Assembly: GCA_023441805.1 (NCBI GenBank)
Contig: JAEZNO010000001.1
Location: 124,001-188,000 of the forward strand
Length of the DNA: 64,000 bases
Direction: 5' to 3'
Origin: Bacteroidota bacterium
GTDB lineage: Bacteria; Bacteroidota; Bacteroidia; Bacteroidales; Lentimicrobiaceae
The notes beneath the pieces were generated by a model. That model searched no databases. It worked only from the letters and a program-made list of their open reading frames with translations, and was not told where the DNA came from. The translations under genes were made by a program, and so were the position numbers. Positions within the stretch are counted from its first letter, which is position 1. Every line of letters starts with the position of its first letter. This document shows, in pieces, positions 27,140 to 36,864 of the stretch.

Positions 27140-27216
27140 GGTTAGGTGACTGTTAGTGTCAAATTGCAGAAATTCAGTAGTTTTGTTACTGCAATTTAAC
27201 AGCTAAATACAGTACA

Positions 27217-28725
27217 TTGACTAATCCCGAAAACAGCCATCGCATCGCAAGGAATACAGTAGTTCTTTATGTGAGGATGCTGCTGATAATGATCTTGTCA
27301 CTCTACATTTCCAGAGTGGTACTCAATGCTTTGGGATCAGAGGATTACGGTATCTATAATGTAGTAGCCGGGATTGTTATCCTCCTGGCTTTTCTCAACA
27401 ATGCAATGACCGGTGCCACACAACGGTATCTTTCTTTTGAAATTGGCACAGGAAACATTGAAAAAGTAAGGAAAATCTTCCATAATTCGTTAATCATCCA
27501 CATTGGTTTAGTTGTCATCATTGTGCTGTTGGCTGAAACTGTTGGATTATGGTTCCTAAAAACACAGCTCAATATTCCTGAAGAACGATTTCATGCAGCT
27601 GAATTTGTGTATCAGTTTTCAATAATAACCTTCTCTCTTTCCATTATCCAGGTTCCATTTCGTGCAAGCCTTATTGCCAGGGAAGATATGGGTATTTATG
27701 CCGGAATCAGTATCTTCGAAGTGCTGTTAAAACTAATTGTAGCATTACTTCTTACCAGAATCGGATACGATAGTCTGAAATTATACAGCATATTACTTAC
27801 CCTGGTTTCTTTACTTGTTCTGCTGGTATACATCTTTACAACTTACAGTAAATATCAGGAAGTTTCATTAAAGATAGTTGCCGAGCAAAAGCTCCTCAAA
27901 GAAATGACACAATATGCCGGTTGGAGTGTGTTCGGTAGCTCAGCCTCAGTAATCTATCAGCAGGGGATAAATTTTCTTCTTAATATATTCTTTAATGTGG
28001 TTGTTAATGCTGCACGAGCCATTTCTCTTCAACTAACCGTGGCTCTCAACTCGTTTATCACAAGTTTTCAGACAGCTGTCAATCCTCAGATAGTAAAAGC
28101 ATATGCTTCCGGCAACAGGGAGTATATGTTTAAACTGATATTCAATTCATCAAAGTTCACTTTCTTCATTCTTTATATCTTCTCGTTGCCAGTTTTGTTT
28201 GAGATTGATATCATTCTAAAATTCTGGTTGAAAACGGTTCCTGAATATACTTCTATTTTTGCTCAATTGGCTATTATCGATTTACTGATAAATTCGGTTT
28301 CTAATCCTCTTATGATTGCTGCACAAGCCACCGGACGGATAAAAGTCTATCAATTGGTAGTGGGAGGATTATTGTTATTTAACCTGCCGATTTCATGGAT
28401 ATTGTTAGCTAACGGATTTCCACCCGAAGTGACTTTCATCGTTAGTATTGCCCTTTCAGTTCTTTCGCTAATAGCCAGAATGATAATGCTTCGCGGACTG
28501 GTTGGATTAAACATACCTGAGTTCATACAGTTAGTAATTCTGCCAATTATAACTGTCAGTACTGTATCTTTAATTATTCCATTTACTCTTAAATGGATCT
28601 CAGGCTCTGAAATCTTACTGATATTATCCTGTTTGATCTTTACAACATTGATAAGTTACTATCTGGGACTGAAGAAACAGGAGAGGGGACAGGTTATTGG
28701 TTTTCTGAAAGCTTTTATAAAATGA
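27217..28725 (+). CDS. Polysaccharide/O-antigen flippase (Wzx-like)
   Basis: This is a 502-aa inner-membrane protein with about 12-14 helices of the MOP/MATE exporter superfamily (polysaccharide biosynthesis protein). It would move a lipid-linked sugar unit to the periplasmic face. SRVVLNALGSEDYGIYNVVAGIV and MTGATQRYLSFEIG are typical of the Bacteroidota branch. The start is TTG at 27217. The stop overlaps the next gene's ATG by four bases, so the four sugar genes form one operon. Confidence 0.88.
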   Translation: MTNPENSHRIARNTVVLYVRMLLIMILSLYISRVVLNALGSEDYGIYNVVAGIVILLAFLNNAMTGATQRYLSFEIGTGNIEKVRKIFHNSLIIHIGLVVIIVLLAETVGLWFLKTQLNIPEERFHAAEFVYQFSIITFSLSIIQVPFRASLIAREDMGIYAGISIFEVLLKLIVALLLTRIGYDSLKLYSILLTLVSLLVLLVYIFTTYSKYQEVSLKIVAEQKLLKEMTQYAGWSVFGSSASVIYQQGINFLLNIFFNVVVNAARAISLQLTVALNSFITSFQTAVNPQIVKAYASGNREYMFKLIFNSSKFTFFILYIFSLPVLFEIDIILKFWLKTVPEYTSIFAQLAIIDLLINSVSNPLMIAAQATGRIKVYQLVVGGLLLFNLPISWILLANGFPPEVTFIVSIALSVLSLIARMIMLRGLVGLNIPEFIQLVILPIITVSTVSLIIPFTLKWISGSEILLILSCLIFTTLISYYLGLKKQERGQVIGFLKAFIK

Positions 28726-29822
28726 GCGAAATTAAAATACTGATAAAAGGTTCAATAGGGAATAGTAATCTTGGCGATGATCTGTTGGTTTATTCTATCG
28801 ATAGATTATTGAAGAATTCAGGTATTCCGTGTAAGCTTTATTACCGGACAAAGCATAATTATTATTCTTATATCCCTGATAGTCACATCTATCAGCCATT
28901 TCGTTTTCAGCGTTTTGATGTAGTACTATTTGCCGGAGGTACACAGTTTGCTTCTTTCGGGAAGAAGGCTCTAAGCTTTAACGATTTCATTAAATTACTG
29001 TTTAAGAACCCCACAGCGTTGCTAAAGCATTTTTCAGGTAAGCTGAAACGCAATATTGAGTCATTTAATGTTCGTTATAAATCACTGGTTCTTGCAGGCA
29101 TAGGTATAGGGCCTTTTTATGAGGATGATCAGTACTACCGTGACACAATTGCACTGTTAAAGAGTGCTGATCTGGTCATTGTTCGTGATGAACTTAGTGT
29201 TTCCATATGCAATGAACACGGAATTCCTCACATCCATGGGTGCGACCTTGCGTATACTTTGCCTCTAAACTTCAAGGTAGTCAAAGAAAAAAAACACATT
29301 CAGAATATAGCAGTTATTGTTCGTGATTGGCAATTTTCGGAAGAAAAGGGATCATACATTGACACACTTCTTGATTTAACAACTGACTGTAAAATAACCT
29401 ATTTCTCATTTTGCAGGGCAAAGGATGAGATAGGTTTGAATAAGATAAGGCAACATGACAACTCTGCACTCATTGAGATTTGGGATCCTGAAGGGGATAT
29501 TGAAGCTTTTATCAACAAGTTAGCAGATTATGATCTGGTTATAACTGCACGATACCATGGTGCCATTATTGCCAGCTTATGCCGCATCCCGTTCATTAGC
29601 ATTGGAATAGAACCCAAACTTGAAATGGTAGCTAAGCTTTTTAAAATGCCGGTTTGGGAATTGCCTTATATGACAGATGCTCTGGAAAAGTGCATTGGTC
29701 AAATCAATGATAATTATTCCGATTATTGTCAAAGAATAGAGGATCAGGTCAATCATGAAACGGCGAAGGCTCAGGTTATGACTCAAACCCTGACAATGTT
29801 TCTTAAACAAAAGCATTTATAG
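28722..29822 (+). CDS. Polysaccharide pyruvyltransferase family protein
   Basis: This is a 366-aa protein of the pyruvyltransferase fold (PF04230 type): N-terminal GSIGNSNLGDDLL, central FAGGTQF and VLAGIGIGP, VIVRDELSVSICNEHG, and C-terminal ITARYHGAIIASLCRIPFISIG. Related enzymes add ketal pyruvate to sugars in exopolysaccharide, though some members act on other acceptors. It overlaps the flippase by four bases and precedes WecB, so a surface polymer role is likely. Confidence 0.85.
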   Translation: MSEIKILIKGSIGNSNLGDDLLVYSIDRLLKNSGIPCKLYYRTKHNYYSYIPDSHIYQPFRFQRFDVVLFAGGTQFASFGKKALSFNDFIKLLFKNPTALLKHFSGKLKRNIESFNVRYKSLVLAGIGIGPFYEDDQYYRDTIALLKSADLVIVRDELSVSICNEHGIPHIHGCDLAYTLPLNFKVVKEKKHIQNIAVIVRDWQFSEEKGSYIDTLLDLTTDCKITYFSFCRAKDEIGLNKIRQHDNSALIEIWDPEGDIEAFINKLADYDLVITARYHGAIIASLCRIPFISIGIEPKLEMVAKLFKMPVWELPYMTDALEKCIGQINDNYSDYCQRIEDQVNHETAKAQVMTQTLTMFLKQKHL

Positions 29823-29885
29823 AAGTGTGGATTAGTGTTTGATTTTATCTTACACCACATTTAACCCGGATTAAAAACCTAAATA

Positions 29886-31046
29886 GTGAAAAGAATCTTA
29901 GTAGTATTCGGAACCAGACCGGAAGCCATCAAAATGGCACCGCTTATTCTTGAGTTAAAGTCTCATCCGTCTGATTTCGAAATAATTGTAGTAGTTACAG
30001 GTCAGCATCGCGAAATGCTTGACCAGGTGCTGAACTTATTTGAAATTGTACCCGATTACGACCTCAACATCATGTCAGCAGGTCAGGATCTTTATGATAT
30101 TACTAATCGTGTACTCACCGGCATGAGAGATATAATTAAAGAACTGAAGCCCAATCTTGTCCTCGTGCATGGCGATACCACAACTTCAATGGCTACTGCT
30201 CTTGCTGCTTTCTATCAGCAAATACCTGTTGGTCATGTTGAAGCAGGTCTCAGGACGAATAATCTCCTGAGTCCATGGCCCGAAGAACTTAATCGTCAGG
30301 TAACAGGCCGTATTGCCTCACTGCATTTTACTCCTACAGAGACCGGTAAGGAAAATTTGTTAAAAGAGAATGTGCCTGATGAAAGAATTATTGTCACAGG
30401 TAACACTGTAATTGATGCCATCATGCTGGTTATTGAAAGGATCAGAAAGGAAGAATCAGTTAAAGCACTCATAAATAATACTCTTATATCGTGTGGTTAT
30501 AATCCTGAAAATGTTTCCAATAAATCAAGAAGGCTTGTGCTGATAACAGGTCATCGCAGAGAGAACTTTGGTGAAGGATTTGTTAACATCTGCAATGCAA
30601 TTGTTAAACTTGCCGGTAAGTTTCCGGATGTTGATTTTGTTTATCCGGTACACCTGAATCCTAATGTGCGTAAACCCGTACTAAGTTTGATAGATCCTGT
30701 TGCTAATCCTAACATTTTCCTTATTCAGCCACTTGATTATCTGCCTTTTGTTTATCTGATGAGCATATCTGAAATTCTGCTTACCGACAGTGGCGGTATT
30801 CAGGAAGAAGCACCGGGTCTTGGGAAACCTGTTCTTGTAATGCGGAACACAACTGAACGGCCTGAGGCAGTTGAGGCCGGTACTGTTGAACTGGTTGGCA
30901 CTGACACTGATAAGATCATTAATAGTGTATCAGAATTGTTGACTAACAACAACAGATACGGCTCAATGGCCAATGCTATCAATCCTTACGGCGATGGTTT
31001 GGCAAGTAAGAGAATTGCTGAATTCCTTAAAAAACACTCATTCTGA
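29886..31046 (+). CDS. wecB: UDP-N-acetylglucosamine 2-epimerase (non-hydrolysing)
   Basis: This cytoplasmic enzyme interconverts UDP-GlcNAc and UDP-ManNAc. It is a GT-B-fold protein of 386 aa with KRILVVFGTRPEAIKMAPLI at the N-terminus, VVVTGQHREMLDQVL, LVHGDTTTSMA, HVEAGLRT, TGHRRENFG and LTDSGGIQEEAP, all signatures of WecB/MnaA. GTG at 29886 is the start. It supplies ManNAc for the surface polysaccharide implied by its neighbours and lies 2 bases before the glycosyltransferase gene. Confidence 0.95.
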   Translation: MKRILVVFGTRPEAIKMAPLILELKSHPSDFEIIVVVTGQHREMLDQVLNLFEIVPDYDLNIMSAGQDLYDITNRVLTGMRDIIKELKPNLVLVHGDTTTSMATALAAFYQQIPVGHVEAGLRTNNLLSPWPEELNRQVTGRIASLHFTPTETGKENLLKENVPDERIIVTGNTVIDAIMLVIERIRKEESVKALINNTLISCGYNPENVSNKSRRLVLITGHRRENFGEGFVNICNAIVKLAGKFPDVDFVYPVHLNPNVRKPVLSLIDPVANPNIFLIQPLDYLPFVYLMSISEILLTDSGGIQEEAPGLGKPVLVMRNTTERPEAVEAGTVELVGTDTDKIINSVSELLTNNNRYGSMANAINPYGDGLASKRIAEFLKKHSF

Positions 31047-31048
31047 AT

Positions 31049-32176
31049 ATGAATCACTGCGTTTTCTACTGGACAAATCTTAATTACGATGGCAGAGTCC
31101 ATATTATAATATCCTCGCTTGCAGTATCATATCCTGACGATAAAATTTTCCTCTATGAGTACCCATCAGAAAAGTACTCTTATCCGCACTTACCCAGGAA
31201 TGTCAAAATAATCAGACCTAAGTTGTTGTTTGGCAGACTGAAGAAATCACCTTACAAAATCTTCAAAACAATTGAATACGCCATCCGTAGCTTCCTTTTT
31301 TTGTTGTTTAAATCACCTTCATCCATACAAGTTCATCATGAAATTGTCATGTATGGACCATTAGCTTACAAATTCCTTTTCCCAAAAAAAACCAGACTAG
31401 TTTATGATGATAAGGAACTATATCACATCAGGGATAAGAACATAGGCAGGCTGGAATTCAAAACTGAATACTGTCTTCATGAAAAAAGCGATCTGGTAAT
31501 AGTGGCCAATGAATTCAGAAACAGAGCAATGCGTATAATGCACCCCCACAAACTGTTGAATACTTTGGTTCTTGATAATTATGTATTCAAGGGTCCGGAA
31601 GAGCTCATGTTATCCGGTAAATTCAAAAAGGAAATAAGTGTCTTAAAGGCAAATAATAAGAAAATACTGATCCATCAAGGCTCAGTAAGCCCGATAAGAG
31701 GTGAAGAGCTACTTGTTTCTTTGGCAGAGGTATTGCCCAAAGACTGGGTTCTGGCTTTTATAGGGATGAATGATAATAAGTTCAATCAGTTCAAGGCAAA
31801 GATATCTACTGTTCAGGCAGACCGGTTATACAACATTGGTTATATTAATTACCATGAGCTAAACGATTTCTATAATTACGTTGATGCTTGTGTGCTGTTT
31901 TATCTTCCTACAAGCTTTAACAATAATTTCTGTGCACCTAACCGGCTATATGCTGCTGTGAATAGTGGTAAACCAATCATTGTCAATAAGAACAACTTTG
32001 TACTCAACCATTTTGTAACTAAACACAATATTGGGGAAAGTATTGCGACTGCATCTGATGCTGAAAATTTTTTCACCAAATACGACAAGTATGCCGATAA
32101 TGCATCCAAACTAAAGAATAAATATGAGCTTTCAGAGTTTGATGAATTAAAATCTTACTACCGACAATCATCCTAA
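31049..32176 (+). CDS. Glycosyltransferase, GT-B fold
   Basis: This is a 375-aa cytoplasmic or membrane-associated protein of the GT4-like class. The N-terminal Rossmann half has VFYWTNLNYDGRV. The second half has LIHQGSVSPIRGEELLVSLAEVL, AFIGMNDNKFN, and a loose nucleotide-sugar site CVLFYLPTSFNNNFCAPNRLYAAVNSGKPIIV. The EX7E motif is not obvious. It is the last gene of the flippase-pyruvyltransferase-wecB operon, followed by a terminator. Donor and acceptor are unknown. Confidence 0.75.
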   Translation: MNHCVFYWTNLNYDGRVHIIISSLAVSYPDDKIFLYEYPSEKYSYPHLPRNVKIIRPKLLFGRLKKSPYKIFKTIEYAIRSFLFLLFKSPSSIQVHHEIVMYGPLAYKFLFPKKTRLVYDDKELYHIRDKNIGRLEFKTEYCLHEKSDLVIVANEFRNRAMRIMHPHKLLNTLVLDNYVFKGPEELMLSGKFKKEISVLKANNKKILIHQGSVSPIRGEELLVSLAEVLPKDWVLAFIGMNDNKFNQFKAKISTVQADRLYNIGYINYHELNDFYNYVDACVLFYLPTSFNNNFCAPNRLYAAVNSGKPIIVNKNNFVLNHFVTKHNIGESIATASDAENFFTKYDKYADNASKLKNKYELSEFDELKSYYRQSS

Positions 32177-32263
32177 AGAGGCTGTCCCATAAGGTGCCTT
32201 TTTGTTTGGTGTTTTTTAGTACACCGGTAAGAAGGTGAGAATGAATGAATTGATATAAAAAAG

Positions 32264-32294
32264 AAAACCTGCCCCGGGAAAGGCAGGTTTTTTA
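32264..32294 (+). terminator. Terminator of the polysaccharide operon
   Basis: AAAACCTGCC (32264-32273) pairs with GGCAGGTTTT (32282-32291), followed by TT, 88 bases past the glycosyltransferase stop. The A run on the left makes it potentially bidirectional. Confidence 0.85.
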
Positions 32295-32411
32295 TTTGGG
32301 AAGGATTAACAAAGGAGCCGGGAAAACCCTTTGTTAAGAAAATGATGGGTCAAAGTTGCGACAATTAAAGATAAAATGCTTGGCAAATGAATATCTGCCG
32401 GAATATTTTTT

Positions 32412-32594
32412 TCAAGCGTATGGTTTCGTCGTGTAAGTGCTTAAACTTCCCCCAAGATTACTTACAATTCTCTGTAAGTATTGCCTTAAATCTTGTCCTC
32501 GACAGGTAAGATCTTCAAGGACAACACCATCTTTTATAAGTGCAAAAGTGCCATAACCTGAAGGGCATTGTTGTGCCTTCAGTGGGGTATCAAT
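32412..32594 (-). pseudogene. C-terminal remnant resembling a YoaP-like domain
   Basis: A 60-codon open frame on the minus strand reads DTPLKAQQCPSGYGTFALI, then KDGVVLEDLTCRGQDLRQYL, and ends KPYA. It has no start codon, and a stop lies directly upstream. The pattern (a Cys-Pro, TFALIKDG and a C-terminal helix) resembles the C-terminal domain of YoaP-type acetyltransferases. It appears to be the tail of a lost gene. The remaining 32295-32630 sequence shows nothing else. Confidence 0.4.
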
Positions 32595-32630
32595 TCAGTT
32601 CACATTAAGTAATATTCCGCCTCATATTAA

Positions 32631-33011
32631 TTACTTAAGAACGAATGTCGACAACACTTTATATACCTCATATACATCGACTGACCTGTTAAACTGCTTT
32701 TTGATTGAAGGTTCCGGTTCACCTGCAATCCAGATTTTCAGTTCAGCATCCAAATCAAACATTCCTGCAGTTTCAACACTGAATCGTGAAATACTTTTAT
32801 AAGCAATAGTCTTGTATTCTATCTTGTTGCCTGTCAACCCCTGTTTATCAATGAGTATCAATCTTTTATCCGTAAAGATGAAAAGATCCCTTATGAGCTT
32901 AAACCCAAGCTGAATCTCTTCATTGTCGGTTAACAATCTCCCATAATCGTTTCTAAGTTTGTTGACATCAACCTCACCTGCGTTGCCTATCAATGCTGAA
33001 AAGAATCCCAT
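32631..33011 (-). CDS. Bacterial PH-domain protein
   Basis: This is a 126-aa soluble protein. GFKLIRDLFIFTDKRLILIDKQGLTG followed by EYKTIAYKSISRFSVETAG and a terminal helix VYEVYKVLSTFVLK match the bacterial pleckstrin-homology-like fold (bPH_1, YokE-like). Members form rings and are of unknown function. It stands alone on the minus strand, divergent from the dodecin gene. Confidence 0.85.
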   Translation of the reverse strand: MGFFSALIGNAGEVDVNKLRNDYGRLLTDNEEIQLGFKLIRDLFIFTDKRLILIDKQGLTGNKIEYKTIAYKSISRFSVETAGMFDLDAELKIWIAGEPEPSIKKQFNRSVDVYEVYKVLSTFVLK

Positions 33012-33152
33012 GATGTAGTTTTAGAATACAAATCTTACAATAAGTAACCACAAATATAAGAATAAGCCATCGGTATATAGAATAGTCATAGACAACTAAA
33101 GTGTGTATTAAGTGTTTAGATGTTAATTATTCACCCTTTAATTTTAAAAATT

Positions 33153-33365
33153 ATGCCAATCGTAAAAGTTATTGAAGTGATTGCCTCCTCCGAAACAGGA
33201 TTTGAAGATGCAGTTCAACACGCTGTAAGCGAAGTATCAAAGACAGTCCGTAATATCGATTCAGTGTATGTCAAGGACATGAAGGTTCATGTAAAAGACG
33301 GCAAAATAACCTCATATGGGGTAATCTGTAAAGTAGCGTTCCGGGTTGATCAGGTAATGGCTTAA
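33153..33365 (+). CDS. Dodecin (flavin-binding)
   Basis: This is a 70-aa protein that forms hollow dodecamers storing flavin or CoA. PIVKVIEVIASSETGFEDAV and VSEVSKTVRNIDSVYVKDMK match the strand-helix-strand-strand dodecin fold, although the tryptophan that stacks on flavin in archaeal dodecins is a Tyr-containing segment here. The ATG at 33153 gives the family N-terminus; the frame is open to 33120. Confidence 0.9.
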   Translation: MPIVKVIEVIASSETGFEDAVQHAVSEVSKTVRNIDSVYVKDMKVHVKDGKITSYGVICKVAFRVDQVMA

Positions 33366-33374
33366 GATTACTAC

Positions 33375-33680
33375 TCAAAAATACTTGTTTAATGATTTGA
33401 TTACATTTCCATCATTAAGGATAATATCAGTTAACAATAAACTTATCCTTCGATACTTGCACCGGCATATAATGACCGGCCCAAATGTCGTTAGTGTTTT
33501 CAAGAAATTTGATATTTGGTTTATTGTTAAACCATTGATCAAATAATCATGGTATTCTTGCCAATATTCTGTAGTATAATTTTCAACAAGTGTCTTATCA
33601 ATTTCAAAAACATTGAAATCTTAAATTGAAAATGTGTCCCATGATTGATTTATAGCCTTGCTATATAGATACATTCGCAT
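33375..33680 (-). pseudogene. Unidentified small gene with an in-frame stop
   Basis: On the minus strand an ATG at 33680 opens MRMYLYSKAINQSWDTFSI and hits TAA (33623-33621). The same frame then continues for about 80 codons (DFNVFEIDKTLVENYTTEYW, QEYHDYLING, ending NKYF) to TGA at 33377. The composition after the stop looks coding, so this may be a small gene disabled by one nonsense change. No family is recognised. It fills most of the gap between dodecin and the AIPR gene. Confidence 0.35.
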
Positions 33681-33737
33681 CTTAGTTTTAAAACTGCCGT
33701 TGGTTTTTAAAACAAAGTTATATCATTAAAGAGGAAT

Positions 33738-35861
33738 TTACTCTTCTCCACTAACAATTTCAAATGCATTATCAAAGATAGCTGTTTTGAAAATGATCTT
33801 GTTCAGTAGCTCATTTGCAAGAATAATTTCACGGGATGTCGGTTTAATTTTTTCTTTCAATTTTTTCCCTACTTTATGTGCAGCTACTTTATATGACTCA
33901 GGAATATTCTCATTTTCTTTACAGTAAATATAGATCTCTTTCCACTTTTCTTCACCAATATTAATCACGGTTTGTTCAATTTCTTTATAGAAGGTATTCG
34001 AAATTTCAGAATCACTTAATCTCTTTCTTATCCTTGTATCGGATGAGATTAAATCAGACTCGTCAATTGGAACTTCCATTTCTGTGAATGCTTCTTTTAT
34101 ACTCTTCCAGCATCCTTCACTTTTAGCCCATTCGCTATATAAGGCACCTGGTGCATTTTGTTTTATATAATACTCAACCGACCGCATCATTACATTAAGA
34201 GTCTCTCTTAATGAATCGGAAATTGCTTGGTTTTCCCAAATTTTGTACAGATTTAACTGATAATTAGTGAGTAAACCCAGCAAAGATATTGTATAAGGAA
34301 CGGTGACATACCTTAAATCACCTATAGCATTTGGTTTAACACCGTAGATTTTTTCGGCCGATTTAAAAAGTATAGCTTTTGCAATTAGATCTTCAAAGAA
34401 CACATTATCAACTACTTCAGGTAAATTATAATTCATGAAATTTATATAGTTTTTTTGATTGCCACGAACAACGATATGTGGACCTATAACAATTCGTTTT
34501 CCATCAAATACTTCCCGGTAGGAATTTATATATTTTGCTAGTTCTTCTTTTGTGATGACTTGATTTTTTGGATTACTCAGATCAAATGCTTTTTGTTTGG
34601 TTTTTGTGTTACCTTCTTTTATTCTAGAATTACGGTATTGTCCACGGGCTCGTTCGTAAAACCATCTGGTCTTAATATTTCCATCTAATAATGGTGTCAA
34701 TATGCTCCTAGATAATTTTTCAACTTCAATGTGAAATGGTTTATTAGAACTCAGGTCAGCCACAGAGACTTTATTTTGTGTATTTGCATATTCCGAAATT
34801 CGAGAAACAATTTCACTGAAGTTATCTTTATTTTTGACAACAGTAAACTTAATTTGCACACCAATTGATGAAATGTTTGCTTTTTCTTTTTTGAATGTAT
34901 GATACAGAGATGCTGTGGTCTGGCCTCCATTAACTATTTGAAAATCCTTTACTTTGCTAATAATCTTACCTTTTTCAGTATCTTCAATGGTTAATTCTTC
35001 TGCTGTTGCCGCTATCCCATTGTTGAAAGCCAAAAACATGTGAGGCTCTTTCAAAATTGTATTGCGGATACCTTTATTTATTTTGCCGGTGAATTGGAGA
35101 AATGACCTTACATTCTGCTCAAGAAGTCTCGAACCAAATTTTTCATAAATACTTGCTAACCCCAAAGCTGGTATTATTGCGAGAAAAGATTGATATTCCT
35201 CATTTTCATTAGGTGAAGATATGCAAGGAACGAAAAAACCCTCATTTTTAAAATCAATTTCTATAGGTATATGCGATTTTTCTGAAATATCATAAAAGTA
35301 TTTGATATCAAGAACTCTGAAATAAACTGGATATCCATGTACTTCCTGATTGGAAGGTATTGCTCCTGAGTAAAAACCATCAGTTAAGATTATAGCATTA
35401 ACCCGTACAAGATTCTGTCTTAGATCATCTGAAGAATTTAGGGTGTGTGCAAATTCAAATATCTGAGAAGATTCTTCAATATCTTCAACATATCCTTTTC
35501 CAATACCTTTATTGAAAAAATTGCTTATCCTTTTAGCTGCTGTATCTATTTCATCTTTACCAACTTTTACAATATCATTTGATCCATTGAAAATTGTAAT
35601 AAAGAGATCAACTGTTTCATAATTATCTGAGATTGCATAGGCATTTATTTTATGCTGATTTCTTGTTCCCAGTTGTTTTTCATCATACGCTGTTAACGCA
35701 TTTTCAGTCTCACCAGCTTCTGACAACAGATCCACAGCCCATTCTGTGAATAGACTTTCAAGTATAGCACCTTCTTCACGAGATTGCTGTTCAACATATA
35801 ACTCTTGAAGTGTAGATTTATAGAATCTGTCTAATTCAATTTCTTCAACGGTCTTGTTCAT
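33738..35861 (-). CDS. AIPR-family protein
   Basis: This is a 707-aa protein of the AIPR (abortive infection phage resistance) family. Its hallmark core is SFLQFTGKINKGIRNTI, AFNNGIAATAEEL and FQIVNGGQTTASLYHTF (about residues 255-320). The N-terminus (about 1-200) resembles the restriction-endonuclease-like part found in the family, and the C-terminus is helical. It is the last gene of a seven-gene minus-strand operon and overlaps the upstream nuclease-like gene by 17 bases. It is probably a nucleic-acid-binding effector or sensor in defence. Confidence 0.88.
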   Translation of the reverse strand: MNKTVEEIELDRFYKSTLQELYVEQQSREEGAILESLFTEWAVDLLSEAGETENALTAYDEKQLGTRNQHKINAYAISDNYETVDLFITIFNGSNDIVKVGKDEIDTAAKRISNFFNKGIGKGYVEDIEESSQIFEFAHTLNSSDDLRQNLVRVNAIILTDGFYSGAIPSNQEVHGYPVYFRVLDIKYFYDISEKSHIPIEIDFKNEGFFVPCISSPNENEEYQSFLAIIPALGLASIYEKFGSRLLEQNVRSFLQFTGKINKGIRNTILKEPHMFLAFNNGIAATAEELTIEDTEKGKIISKVKDFQIVNGGQTTASLYHTFKKEKANISSIGVQIKFTVVKNKDNFSEIVSRISEYANTQNKVSVADLSSNKPFHIEVEKLSRSILTPLLDGNIKTRWFYERARGQYRNSRIKEGNTKTKQKAFDLSNPKNQVITKEELAKYINSYREVFDGKRIVIGPHIVVRGNQKNYINFMNYNLPEVVDNVFFEDLIAKAILFKSAEKIYGVKPNAIGDLRYVTVPYTISLLGLLTNYQLNLYKIWENQAISDSLRETLNVMMRSVEYYIKQNAPGALYSEWAKSEGCWKSIKEAFTEMEVPIDESDLISSDTRIRKRLSDSEISNTFYKEIEQTVINIGEEKWKEIYIYCKENENIPESYKVAAHKVGKKLKEKIKPTSREIILANELLNKIIFKTAIFDNAFEIVSGEE

Positions 35862-36864
35862 TTGTTATGAGATTATCAAATACCAGTTTATCGGCAATTG
35901 TAAATTTACTAAGTGAAGAAGCTACAATTGAGTAACTAACATCCCCTACACCATTCATAAGGTCATTTTCCTGTATCCTTGGAAACTGATCAACTACATT
36001 ATAAAATTTCGATTCTCTAATGAAATAACCTTTTACCTTATAATGATCCGAATGATTATCAAAATACCCTGCTTTCATCAATTTGATGTTAAAGAGTGAA
36101 TAAGCCATTTGGTTGGAAGCAAGGATTTTTCTCACTTGTTGAATAATTTGGTTTAAATTTTCTCCTCCATTTTGCCTTACTTCAAGTGAAAGGTGATATA
36201 AATACAAATAACTTAAATGTGATGAATCAAGTTGTCTTTCACTATGAATGTGAATTTTTTGATGATTATTAGCGAAAGTAGTTTTCACTTCAACTGCCCA
36301 ATTGTCTGATTGAAAATCCTGTAGCTCTCGTTCAGGTCCTAACCATGCACTAACGATTCTTTCAAAATCGGGGCATATCGACATCCATTCTCTCATAAAA
36401 TATAGTTCACCATAAAGACCTCGTTGTTCTTCAAGAGATAAACCTTCACTGTTGTATCTATCAAACAGATTTTGCCATTTGAGTAGTCTTGACTTGAATT
36501 TTTGCTGGATTAAAGTTATTTCAGAATCATTAATTATTGAGTCTATTATATCCAGACAAAGAGTATTGAAGATATCCTTTAACTGAAAATCGACTAATTT
36601 TAAACAGAGAAGTACAATTTCAGAATCATATGGGTCAATTAATTTCTCAAATTTTACACCTTTGAATTCATATTTGAAATCAAATTTCCTTCCTTTATCA
36701 AATGGGATACATAAAATCAGGAGTCTATACATTTCAGGAACCATTATCCCAAGATAAACATCAGCTTCTGATGTTTCTGAATATCTGGTTTTAAATATAC
36801 CTGATCTATCAGAAGATTGATCTTCTAAATTCATCCATAATTGATCAATCCTTTCCATCTTCAA
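35845..36864 (-). CDS. PD-(D/E)XK motif protein (DUF4420 family)
   Basis: This is a 339-aa protein with a restriction-endonuclease-fold core: LSLEEQRGLYGELYFM (about 138-155), then the catalytic D...ExK as FQSDNWAVEVKTTF near residue 190. This matches the PF14390/DUF4420 group found beside Z1 and AIPR genes. It is presumably the DNA-cutting subunit. It overlaps both neighbours (20 bases with the Z1 gene, 17 with AIPR), which implies coupled translation. Confidence 0.85.
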   Translation of the reverse strand: MKMERIDQLWMNLEDQSSDRSGIFKTRYSETSEADVYLGIMVPEMYRLLILCIPFDKGRKFDFKYEFKGVKFEKLIDPYDSEIVLLCLKLVDFQLKDIFNTLCLDIIDSIINDSEITLIQQKFKSRLLKWQNLFDRYNSEGLSLEEQRGLYGELYFMREWMSICPDFERIVSAWLGPERELQDFQSDNWAVEVKTTFANNHQKIHIHSERQLDSSHLSYLYLYHLSLEVRQNGGENLNQIIQQVRKILASNQMAYSLFNIKLMKAGYFDNHSDHYKVKGYFIRESKFYNVVDQFPRIQENDLMNGVGDVSYSIVASSLSKFTIADKLVFDNLITNEQDR

